A program made the translations under genes and the position numbers. Source: Gnetum montanum (lineage: Eukaryota; Streptophyta; Gnetopsida; Gnetales; Gnetaceae). Taken from it: a stretch of 64,000 nucleotides of DNA. Of the stretch, positions 35,116-45,800 are shown in pieces; positions within the stretch are counted from its first letter, which is position 1; each line of letters starts with the position of its first letter. The stretch lies in the NCBI GenBank assembly GCA_015680685.1, contig MNCI01034697.1:904653-968652 (forward strand). Reading direction: 5' to 3'. The notes below the pieces were generated by a model. It saw nothing but the letters and a program-made list of their open reading frames with translations. It made no database searches and had not been told where the DNA came from.

Positions 35116-36118
35116 TGATGAGCGGTGAGGTACCCCTATGCTCAACCATATGAATACAAGCATTTCATGCATGATCTGGTCGAATTCCAAGAACTAAGTG
35201 CTTATGCACCCTTGTGGAACAAGGATGGGTTGGTCGATCGTTGTCTTCCCAAGCTTACCTGTATGTCACGATTGTATGATTTTAAGTAAGCCTGAGGCAT
35301 ATGATTTTTATAGCTTTTATGTTTTTATGTCCTACGCTAGTAGGGAAGGAGAGAGGTAACTAAGTGACTAATTTAACTTAACCAATCATTAACTAATGTT
35401 CTAACTAATCCTAACACCAGCATTCGTTCCACTTGCTGTACACATCCTGAACTAGTGCAACACTGCTGGGATTACCAAATGCTAATCGTTACTGGGTTAC
35501 CAAGCATTACACACATGCTCGAAGTGGTCATGCTAATGTAATTTAACGATTTTCTTAATTTATCAAAATGAATTGCTATGTTAATAACAGAAATGTAAAG
35601 TGAATAAAATAAAATAAATGCATAAGAAAATAAAATAAAAGAAATGCGTAAGAAAACAAATCTCAAGTGCTGCAAGGATGAATCAAAGAGCTCGTCTTTA
35701 TTGCCATACCCAATGTGTGCTTAGGTACATAATGCTCGAATAAAGATCCATCCACACTTAGACCTCCTACTGTGAGCATTTGGAAAATACTCTAACTTTC
35801 AAACAAACTACAAGAGTTTCACTACTTGATTGCTAAAACACTTCCTTTTTTCAATTGTGCACCTGGGCATTGTATTTATAGACTTGGGAGCAACTACTTT
35901 AATAATAAGAGTAGCCACTCTAATAATTAGAATAACTGCTAAAGAAATCGCTAGAGTAACCACTCTAATAATTAGAATAAACCACTAGAGTAACTACTCT
36001 AATAATTAGAATAAACCACTAGATTAACTACTCTAATAATTAGAATAAACTACTAGAGTAACTGTTGCAATAATTAGAATAACTGCTAGAGCAACCACTA
36101 GAGGAACTGCTCTCATCA
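35116..36118 (-). repeat. 5' LTR of element C
   Basis: Plus-strand reading starts TGATGAGCGG and ends GCTCTCATCA; 1003 bases against 968 in the partner. TATA box at 35880-35873 on the minus strand, with six to seven CTAATAATTAG-type repeats (about 35893-36085) upstream of it. Confidence 0.94.
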
Positions 36119-36123
36119 CATGT
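36119..36123. other. Target-site duplication of element C, right copy
   Basis: CATGT, identical to 18736-18740. Confidence 0.88.
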
Positions 36124-37193
36124 CCTCTATAGGTTCTATGTCAGTTGTGATTAAAATGACCATCATGCTTATCCATCCAAGTTTCGTATGAAGTCCATAC
36201 CATTAATAGTGGCCTTTCATTGATGTGTCCCTTCTTGTGGACCATCATAAGCTCATGACAACTATAGAGAGTGAGCATCACTCCAAAAAGAGAAGAAAAG
36301 AGAAGAGGGAAGGAAGGGCCTTAGTTAGAGAGGTGCCTTCACGCATGGGTAGCATGGTTTTCTAGCCATATAACCAATGTGTGTAGCCCATTATTATGTC
36401 TAAGGAGTATGCTTTGAATTCCCATTGTTTTTTCCTTTCTTTTAATTTTTTCCTTCTCTCTCTCTCTCTTTTTATTTTTTTCATGGGAATCACACCATGC
36501 AAAGACATGCTTCTTGTTTATTGGTCAATGATAGGAGGGATAATACATTCCATGAGAAGTCATAGATCACAAGAAGGAAGTCAAGAAGAGAAAACTCAAA
36601 TCCCCTTAAGGTCACATCCTTTGCCATTCCTACTTGGTCTCTCCCTCTTTCTTCAAGGCATAATGATCTTGAATTAATTTTAGTTTTATGTGAGAAGAAC
36701 CATATTACTTTCATGATGAGGATCTTTTATTTAGAGAACTAGAGGGATTGATGATGTGGTCGCACTACTTTACACAATTATTTACCTAATCATCTTGATA
36801 GCATATGACAAAGACCTAATCCATGGTGTTGAATTTTTCATCATGACTAGAAATATTATTAACAAAAACATACTAGACATTCATAAAACATAAAGGAAAT
36901 GACTCAAGAAAAGAGAAAATTATAAAGAAGAAAAAAATAATAAGAAACAGAAAACATATTTAGAATTAGAAATTTTTTGAAGAAATAGGAAAATGATAAA
37001 AAATTGTAAAACTAAAAAAAGTTTAAGAAAACACTTATTAGTTCTTGATTTAAGATGGGGCATCTCCCCCACAACTAAACTCATGGGTGAACATTCAAAA
37101 AATAGACCATACATTCCCTTAGTTATACACCATAAGTTTTCCATCTATCATTTTTAATAGTTTAAGTTTTCACTTGGTAGCATATTTAACATT
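36124..37193 (-). other. Internal 3' non-coding part of element B
   Basis: Sequence of B between the C insertion and the solo LTR. The minus strand has TTTAGTTGTGGGGGAGATGC at 37081-37062, equivalent to the motif that follows integrase in C and protease in D. A CACACCATGCAAAGACATG word near 36492 has counterparts in C and D. No gene is seen. Confidence 0.7.
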
Positions 37194-38053
37194 TGATGAG
37201 TGGCGAGGTACCCCTACACTCAACCATATGAATACGAGCATAACACGCACGTTCCGGTCGAACTCCGTAGACTAAGTGCCTACACGCCTCATGGAACACT
37301 TAAGGTTAATTATTCGTTATCTTCCCAAACTTACTTGTATTTGTCATGGTGTATGGTTAAGTAAGTTTGAGGTATATGATTTTTATATCTTTTTATGTTT
37401 TATCTCCTATGCTATTGAGGTGAAGGGTTGAGAGACTAATTGACTAACTCTAACTAACAAACTAAGTTTAAATTAACCTAGCATCAACATCCATTCCCAC
37501 TTACTGTTCACACCTTGAACCAATGCAACCATGGTTACCAAACGCTAGTCGTTGCTGGGATCACCACGTGTAACGCACGTGCTCGAAGTGGTCGTATTGA
37601 GGCACTTAACTAGGAGAGAAGGGTTGAGAAAGATTTAATTCCTAATAAAGCATGTAAATGATAAACAGTAAATAAGAATAAATAAATCCTAATTAGTCTA
37701 TTCCATGCACTGCAAGGTTTATCCAAGAAGCTTGTCTTTATTGCCATACACAAACTTGTGTTCAGGTACAACGTTTGCTCGAATAAAGATCCATTCACTT
37801 TAGGACTCCTACTGCGGGCACATGGAAAATATTCTATCTCTAGAGTGATCAATCTGCCAGAGTTTCACTATTGTCTAGCCTAGGATGAGGAAACAAGGGA
37901 GGGCCACCTCTTATTTATAGATATGATGGTGCACCGTGATATCACGTACACAATATCGCAGGGGAAGACGCGATATTGTGTACACGATATCGCAAGGGAT
38001 GCGATATCGCGACGACCGTGATATCGCGACGGCCGTGATATCGCGGCCCATCA
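37194..38053 (-). repeat. Solo LTR of the D family inside element B
   Basis: Plus-strand reading starts TGATGAGTGG and ends GCCCATCA, 860 bases, with no internal region attached. It matches the LTRs of D in reverse orientation. Exact ACATT duplications at 37189-37193 and 38054-38058 show a complete insertion followed by recombination between its two LTRs. TATA box at 37919-37912; five to six GATATC palindromes at 37930-38045. Confidence 0.94.
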
Positions 38054-38059
38054 ACATTG

Positions 38060-38790
38060 ATGATTATCACGTTCTGATCATTTAGAGACATATTAGTTAG
38101 ACTAGAACATGTTTTCTTTTTATGGGATCTAGGCATGTTTCCTTGTTTATTTTCTATTTTTGTTCTTATGTCTCATTGTTTAACATCTTCTTTTGGTGTG
38201 TAGTCAAAGTGTAAGATGTTCTTCTCTAAGTTCTTTGATTGGTTCATTTTCTTAGGATAAGAACTAATAAGTGGGTTGGATGTTTCCATGCATCTTTTAA
38301 ATGATTTTGTATTCTCATTTTCGAGCCACTAGGTGTCTTTTGGTTTAGTGGCTATTGTGTAGACTTGGTTTTGCACACACACACTTGTTCCTTAAGTTTT
38401 TTGTGGGTTGGTATAAAGATCATGTTAATACTTTGAACTTTTGGCCCATAACTACATCCTTTATCATTATTAGTAATGCATGGAACTTTTTGTCTCTCCA
38501 CAGTGATAGGTTCATCTTTTATGTTTTATGTCGGAGTGGTAATGATTATTGGCTATTATGTAGGATTAGGAGACATTGTTTTTGTGAGGAAGGGGGTTGC
38601 ATAGGATTGTCCTTGTGCTAGTTTTGATGGGCTAGTAGGTGTACTAGTTTTATTCACATGTGTGGAAACTATCCTAAAGAAAGGATATTTCCAAGACTTT
38701 TGCTAAGAACTACTAACATTATCATTTACTTGTATGTTCATAGCACAAGTGGTGTTCTTCTATTAAGACTGTGAAGCAAATCCTTCCCAC
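38060..38790 (-). pseudogene. Protease remnant of element B
   Basis: Heavily decayed minus-strand sequence. The words KVPCITNNDKGC near 38500 match KVPCITYSD in D and the equivalent in C, and V-Y-T-I-A-T-K near 38365 matches L-Y-V-A-T-T. The active-site loop is not recognisable. It is followed, after removal of the solo LTR, by the 3' region without RT or integrase. Confidence 0.5.
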
Positions 38791-38791
38791 A

Positions 38792-40700
38792 TTATTGGTA
38801 GTAACATATGTTGGAGGGAAGTATGAGAGTATTAAGGATGTAAGGGATGATAAGAGGCATGAGATGGTGATTCCATAGGAGATGTTGTGAGTTGATGGTA
38901 TTCAGCAGAGTAGTAGCAGTTATTTGAGGTAGGGGAAGTAGAATCATTTGAAGAAATAGGTTGTTGAATATAGTATCCATAGGGGTTTGGCTGATGATAG
39001 GGGTATTGCTGGTTTGTTGATGGCATTCTCCATGACTGTGGGTTTTGCCATTGTGGTTGATAGTAGTCTTGAGGTTGATAGGAAGTCCCACTGGGATAGT
39101 ACTATTGGTTATAAGATTGTCTATAATTACCTTGTGGGTAAGGTAATCTCCTAGGCATTTGCTTTTCTACCAACTTAGGATTCAAAGCAAAAGTCCCAAA
39201 CTCTTGTAGATGTAACATACCTGGGAAATAACCCTTTGGAAGTTCATATTGGCAGATGTTACATCTATCATCCTCTACTATATATGATTTTGTAACCTCT
39301 TCTACTACAGCTATCTTTCCTTTTTGCCGATAAGTGTCCTTACCTATTTCTTTATCCTTTTTCCTCTTCTTTTTTTGATCACTTAATCCTTTTTGCTTTT
39401 GCTTCTCCTCCATGGTTATCAAGTTAGTTGTAACTTTTTCATTCATCAACTCCCACATCTTATCTACCCTTTCTTCAATCTTAGTGATAGACTTTTGCAT
39501 TAGGAAGCTTTTGTGTGAAATCAACTCATCAAGAGTTGTCTCTTTTTCTTGATCATAAATATGAACCTCTTTCTTTTGAAGAGTTGGGCCCTAGTTATAT
39601 TCCTCTATGCTCTCCCTTTTACATAACTTTCCTTTTTCTTTTGCTATCTGTTCTATTAGCATTTGTATTTGATGGGCTCTTAGTTTTCATAATCATCCTT
39701 GAGCATAAATCCCAAGGGTCTACCTCATTTTATTATAAATCCCATATTTGATGTAGAGAAACTATTCTTTTCGAGAAAAACCATGGCTTGGACATCTATG
39801 TAGTAGAGAATAGTATCTATCCAAGGGTGCATCCAAGGATTCATGGTTTTCTTACTTCCACCCTTGGATTTGTTTTCTTAGATTGGACATTCTTTCATAG
39901 GTTTGGTATTTTTCATTGAAGAGCTCAAGCATTGTGGACCACTAGTGGATTGAATTTGATTCCAATAATTTATACCAACTTTTAGCTTCCTTTATTAGTG
40001 TCTTAGGAAAGAGCTTAAGCTTTTGCCACCTACGTTCAATGTTTTATAAGGCATAGGCATCATGGAAGGCTTGTAAATGATGTAGGGAATCAAAATTATA
40101 GCCTCCCTTAAATTTAAGAATGTTATTCATATCAAGTTTTTGGACACGACTTTCTCTTTAATGCCTATGAGGTATTTGAATTGCCTCCCTAATTTGCATC
40201 ATGCTTCTAGTAGCCAACAAGGGTTCATCTTCATTAGACATGTCATGGTGATAATCTTTGTTTCTATTTTTTTGATAGTGATAATCTTGTCTATGCTCAC
40301 TTTGATGTCTTTCATCTTGCCTTTGCGTTCTATTTCTATCTTCATCTTGATCGCTTAGTGGAGCTCTATCTCTATACATATGTTCATCGTTGTTAGAACT
40401 AGACATTGAAGATGAAGAGAAAGATGATGAACTAGGAGAATCACCATGGCTTCTATGTCTCCTCCTATGGTCCCTTCATTTATCTTTTCTAGGTTTGAAG
40501 GAGGTCCTAGGCCTTGAGGCCCTCCTTGTTCTAGGACTTGTTCCATCCCTTCTAGGGTTGTTTGCATTAGTTGAACTTAGTCTTTGAATGTAGTAAGGGT
40601 CGAAATGAGCATATGAGACCCCTACATTTAGTACTTCACTTCAATTCTCTTCAATCTAGATCCTACCATTTTTCCTACTAGTGTTCTCATCATGTGATGG
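38792..40700 (-). pseudogene. gag of element B
   Basis: Minus-strand open pieces at 40567-40355, 40406-40158, 39524-39102 (140 codons) and 39091-38792. Order matches D: an Asp/Arg/His/Gln-rich part (QDEDRNRTQRQDERHQSEHR), a capsid-like part, a Lys-rich part with KQKQKGLSDQKKKRKKDKE, a knuckle remnant C-N-I-C-Q-Y-E-L-P-K-G-Y in which the His and last Cys are lost, and a Gln/Tyr/Pro tail. Particle-forming protein in an intact element; not functional here. Confidence 0.78.
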
Positions 40701-40840
40701 ATTACCAGTTCTATGTGAAGGAGACGTTTTCAATTAATAATGTGTGCAACTTAAAATATTAATATTTTTAAAAAGATAAATCGTTAATGCTTTTACAACT
40801 ATTGTTTATATAATATAACTAATTTAGATAATTAGCACCA

Positions 40841-40858
40841 TCTCGGGCAATAGTGCTA
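40841..40858 (-). other. Primer binding site of element B
   Basis: Minus strand TAGCACTATTGCCCGAGA, just inside the 5' LTR; a decayed version of the tRNA-Asp-like site in D. Confidence 0.65.
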
Positions 40859-40859
40859 A

Positions 40860-41844
40860 TGATGAGTAGCAGGTACCCCCCTACACCCAACCATACAAAT
40901 CATAAGTATTCACATGTAATCCATCGAATTTTGTGGATGGAACTAGTGTGGTATCTAGATTGTTAAGCATTGATCGTAGGTCATTGTCTTCTTACTTGGA
41001 CTAGTGGTAGCTTTATGATGTATGGTATAGTCCAAAGTAAGGCATATAATTATGATATTGTTGGGGCCTTAAACTAACCTTACCAATAACATAGAAATTA
41101 ATTATTTTATCTAATTAACAATAAGAAGAAAATTTTAAGCTAGCCTAAGGATGATGACTGTTCATTCCTATCTTTTTGTACATGTCCTGAACTCATGTAC
41201 CCACTACTGGGATTACCAAGTGTTATGCTAATGTGGCAAACCAAGCAACAATGCTACTGGGATTAACAAGCAAATACGTGTTTACACTCGAAATTAGTCA
41301 CGCTCATTTCGCTGATTGATTAACGTGCATGGAAATGTAAATATTAGCTAATTACATGGAAAATAAATTGCATTGAAAGTTAATCTATTCTAAGTCAAAG
41401 TGTTGTAATGAATATGAATCATTTTTGATCTTATTGTTGTTCATGGAAGGTGTCTAGGTACAATGCCACTCAAATAAGATGCCATACAATTGACTGAAAT
41501 CCACATTGCAGGCACTTGCTAACTGTTCTCTAGGATTACAAAATAAAATGGCAAGAGTCTAGCTACACTACTAACCAAATGGTGCCAAATACGTGGCAAG
41601 TGCTTGCATATTTATAGGCAAATATAGGCATTGTGTTGATGGGAATGTGTTAACATGTAGCTGTGTTGATGAGGATGCATTGACAAGGATGTGTCGATGG
41701 GGATGCATCGACAAGGATGCATTGACGAGGATGGGTCCATGCATATAAGATGTGTTGCTTGTTAATGCATCAACGATGCATTTATGAGGCTTTGTTAACA
41801 AGGATGCAGTGTGACGAAGTTGCTTAACATATCATGTGTCATCA
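40860..41844 (-). repeat. 5' LTR of element B
   Basis: Plus-strand reading starts TGATGAGTAG and ends TGTGTCATCA, 985 bases; pairs with 16577-17525. TATA box at 41616-41609 and a GATGYRTYGAC array at about 41636-41820. ACTAG follows at 41845-41849. Confidence 0.92.
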
Positions 41845-41849
41845 ACTAG

Positions 41850-42873
41850 CAACAAAACATGAAGGAATGATTAGACAAAAAGAAGAAACCCATTGGAATG
41901 AATGTGCAATAAACAATAGCAGCAATGAATTGATTGCTAAAGAGTGCCACAAAAATTAAAGAACTTACTTTAATACCATGCCAAAAAATCAAAGAAATAT
42001 CGATATAGCAACATAATATAATATAGAATCAATGAAGAAGTTAAGAATCTATATTTACTACTCTACAATGTATACATATTTACACATTTTTAATTTCTAA
42101 TAGAAGGGAAACTAGCCAAAGAATGGAGACAAATGTGGGAGGAAACTTTACAAATGGAACCATTGTAGTTACAATGCAACTAGAAATAATTTTTTTACGT
42201 TTATAATGTTCTAATACAATTTTGTTATGAAATAATCACATTTAGATATCCTAAGATTAACTACATTATTTTTATAATAATTTTTAAAATTGAAATTGAA
42301 ACCTTTTGGAATGGCAATTAAGAGTTTAAGGTTGTTATGATCACAAGCCACATGCTCTCTTAATTATCAAAAAAATGCAATTATTATAGTGATTGCATTT
42401 TAGATATAAACAATTGTTATGGAGGAATAATTTGAATATTCTTACTTATCACCGTAAAAGATAAAAGTCTTAAGTTCTATAGTCATTAATCTAGAACCCG
42501 CTAGGAGTTAAAGGTTTTTTATGCATTGGTTTACAAATTCAAATTACTTTTATTTACATTTATCTTCATTGCCTATCTAAAACTTTGTTTTATCTATGTC
42601 TATTTTCATGATTAGTCCATGAATTGTTACCCTAATAGTATAGGTTTTATCCTTATAATCCCACGTAATAAGTTCGAATCCACTAAATAACACTATTGCT
42701 TCGTTTTCTTTTATGCTTTGCTCGTTTCACGGCTCTATGACTGGCGGCTAAACAGCGATCGATATCTTTAAACATGGTTTATTCTGACACGAGGCATTTT
42801 CGTCGTTCCGGTTAGGTAATGCTGGCAGAAGCTCAATTTGATATTTTGATTCATTTCAATTTCAGCCGTAGCC
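41850..42873. other. Upstream flank of the SMC-like gene
   Basis: AT-rich sequence between element B and the gene. I see no gene. It contains a SINE-like segment at about 42625-42700. A promoter for the gene is expected in the last few hundred bases but no clear TATA or other element stands out. Base composition becomes visibly richer in G and C from about 42720. Confidence 0.5.
42625..42700 (+). repeat. tRNA-derived SINE-like fragment near the SMC-like gene
   Basis: An A-box-like TTACCCTAATAGTATAGG near 42637 and a B-box-like AAGTTCGAATCC near 42670 are about 33 bases apart. The layout matches the segments near 75 and 53895. A weak but recognisable tRNA-derived SINE candidate. Confidence 0.4.
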
Positions 42874-45800
42874 ATGACGGAATTTTACCATTTCTCCTAT
42901 CAACATTCGCGCGCAAATGTAGTCATCGCGAAGTGGCGAAAACTGAGCGCTGCAAAGAAACCAGAATTCCTGTCCAAGAACATGGAACACTGCGCAGAAG
43001 CAGGTGTAGCAGCTGAAGAAGAGCAAGGCATTCTGCCATGGAAGATAAGCTGCATCTCTGCGAGAGCTTTCAAGTCTTTTGATCGCAAAATTGTGGTATC
43101 TCCGCTCTCATGCTTCACCTGCATTGTCGGCCCCAATGGAACTGGCAAAAGCGTACGTTTTAACGCTCATTCATCCTATTATTGACGAAACGAAACGAAA
43201 CGCAGGAAAAGCATTATTCATCTTTTGAAAACCGAAATTGAGGTTTAATTACATCGGAAGACGCAAAGGATCTATTAGATAAACATGACAATTTTATCGT
43301 GAAATGCACAGGTGATCGGAGAAGCACTGGCATTTGCTCTTGGCGCATCTCCCAGGGCCCTTAGAGTCACTTCCTTTTCCTCTTTACTCAACCGAAATTC
43401 TACGTCCACTTCAGCTAAGGTTCCCTATTGCACTGATCTGTTCTTTTTCATGCTTGACAAATTTTCAATTAGCCTGTATTGGAAAGAATATCGCAATTCC
43501 AGGTGAGTGTACAGTTGCAGAGACGTGAAAGCGGTGAAAAAGTGAAGATCTCGAGGGTTCTGTCAGGGTCTTCCACCAAGTTCTTTTGGAAGAATGCTCA
43601 TAATGCTCCCAAAAGGTTTATTTCAATTATTCTTTCATGCTTCTTGAATCTTGAGTTTTAGCTGCAACGATCCTAATTTTACTTAAGCATTTTCTTGGCT
43701 CATGTAATTATTGCAGGGAAATCTCGTTTCGTGACCTCAGTCAAAAGCTCTTGGATTTCAACGTCTCGGCTAACCATATTGAACGGTAATTTTCTTTTAT
43801 CATGTTTGATTTATTCCATGAGAGTTGTAGTTTGAAACTCTGTTACCTTTTCATCATTTATTGGAGTAATTTAAGTTTCTCTTGTTTTAGTCCACCATAT
43901 TAATGTTTTGGTTAATTCTGACGGAACGTATGAAAGATAGGAGCCAAACATTATATTTGCTAACGATCAGGTTGCATCAGAGGTGGATAGCGCATTTGCT
44001 TCAAGTTTCGCCGACATAGACTTCTTGACCTTTATTTTTTAAATAACTAAATCATGCAATTGATGCTGAAGGATATTACTTGTGTCACATGACAGGTTCA
44101 TGGTGATGCAGAACCGCGTTTGTGCAAAAATCAAGCAACCAAGAGATTTGACGAAGGTTTTTCAACCCCCTTTTCCCCTTGAAAACTTTGACTTATCATT
44201 GTCTCTGCTATGCTCACCTATTAACCGTTTACAGCATCTAGAATTAGTTATTGGCACCAGTCACTTTGAAGAGGAGATTGAAGCAACTAATCAACGAATT
44301 GATAAACTGTGCGTTGAACTGGAATGTGTTCAGCAAAACTTGTGGGATATAGAGCTGAAGAGGAAGGAATTAAATCCTGAGGTTGAAAAATGGAGGAAGT
44401 GAGTGTCCAAATCATGCATGTGCTGATCTTTCTTTTTTTTCTCAATTAGATTTTTTATGTCATGAAGTCCTTGGAATTTATTGGCCGTTGAAATTTGTTC
44501 TGTCGTTACCTTGGTTTTGTAAAATTGAGGGTATGCATTTTCGGTTTTCTGGCAGAGAAAGTTGGAAGATGTGGGTTTTTGTTTTCTTCCTGTGTGTCCT
44601 TTTGCTTTTTTGTTTTATGGTTGCCTAAACTTTTACTGGCTCTTGTAGATTTACGGACAACTTGGCACAGTTTTTTGAAAGGAAGGTTTGAACAGGACTC
44701 ACTTAGAAAATAAAACTGTTCCATTTTCACACCAATCTACTTGTCGACATTCTACTGTTGCTTGCGCAGATGCGTTATCTCCGACGTCAGAAAGACATAT
44801 TGCAAACCAAGCTAAAAGCTTTAAATGAGGAAAAGAAAGAGAAGTCATCCTCACTTTTGGAAGTTCAGGAAAATATTAAGGTATTTTCCTCTGCTATGTT
44901 CTGTGTTTCAAGGTAAATGAAAAGATTCCATCTCACCTGTTCTTGAAATCATTTCATATCTAGATTTCAAAACAGTCCTCAAAAAAGTTGAACCAAGAAC
45001 ACTCTGATTTGTGTAAGTCCTTGCAAGAGTGTCACAAGAAAAAGAATATGGCAAAGAAGGAGTATGAATCATTAAGGATTCAGATGATCAAAGAGGAGGT
45101 ATGGCTGACAAAACGCTTGTGCATCAAATAATCCCGGAATAACATACATTCCCTTAACTATTAAGTTTGTTACTTTGACATCCGGCATGGGAGGTAGGTC
45201 CATCTAAGAGAACTTGAAGAGGAGGTATCCAAACTCAAAGAAAAATATCTGGAGGAACAAATATCATTTGCTGAACGTGAAACAGAAGCTAACAGGGCTT
45301 TGGATTTAATTGTTGTGGAGATAAATGAACTGGAGAAACAGAAGGAAGAAATTTCCAAGGAAAAGGAAGTTGCTGATCACAGAAAGGCTTTGTTATTTAC
45401 CTCAGAATCAGGGAAGTTACAAGCTGATGATACATTTGTTCAAGAGGAAGCATTCCTCTCCACTAAATTGTCAAGGCTTCAGGTATGATGTTGACAAATT
45501 GCCAGATTTGGTTGACAATGGATAGCATCGCCGAAAATTGCCAGACTGATGGTAAACATGTTCCAGGAACGACTTAGGCTATTTAATGAAAAGAGAAGAA
45601 AACAAATTGCACATTCCTCTGAATTAGCGGTTGAGGTAAAGATAAAATTCTCTGACGGATGACTGATATATTATTTCTTAGTTATTGCAGGATCGAATAT
45701 CATTTTGATATTACGACAAGTCATTTATGAATATAATTGTTGTCACGAAGTGTTCATATTGCTATCACGTATGGAAAGATGGACATCGAAGTAAATAATT

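Larger units (their letters stand above)
18741..36118 (-). mobile_element. Element C: full-length Ty3/gypsy LTR element, minus strand, split by D
   Basis: Minus-strand order: 5' LTR 36118-35116, primer site 35114-35097, gag N-terminus 35000-34722, interruption by D (27326-34451), rest of gag 27320-25840, protease 25456-24740, RT about 24250-23600, RNase H about 23560-23000, integrase about 22880-21733, 3' non-coding 21732-19709, 3' LTR 19708-18741. Without D it is about 10.2 kb. Exact CATGT duplications flank it. Long open stretches survive, but catalytic residues are changed (RT FMEDF; integrase second Asp to Asn), so it is inactive. It is the likeliest type of helper for the gag/protease-only relatives B and D, by shared terminal signals (inference). 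Confidence 0.93.
16577..41844 (-). mobile_element. Element B: non-autonomous gag/protease LTR element, minus strand, split by later insertions
   Basis: Reading along the minus strand: 5' LTR 41844-40860, primer site, gag about 40700-38800, protease remnant about 38790-38060, then without RT or integrase the motif region near 37080, a 3' non-coding part, polypurine tract and 3' LTR 17525-16577. It is split by the solo LTR 37194-38053 and by the whole of C (18741-36118). Net of insertions it is about 7 kb. Perfect ACTAG duplications support the limits. Lack of RT, RNase H and integrase is inferred from the direct join of protease-like and 3'-region sequence. Confidence 0.88.

Noticed and set aside
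41571-41801. Minus-strand frame with repeated LVNASSST-like words
   Set aside because: It is a translation of the U3 repeat array of element B, not a repeat protein.
42900-43148. Minus-strand 82-codon frame opposite exon 1 of the SMC-like gene
   Set aside because: A shadow of the Walker A exon; it lacks support and ends in unrelated sequence.
43786-44095. Possible additional exon of the SMC-like gene around 43965-44010
   Set aside because: The flanking exons join in phase without it and the protein alignment to the SMC head leaves no gap at that place.
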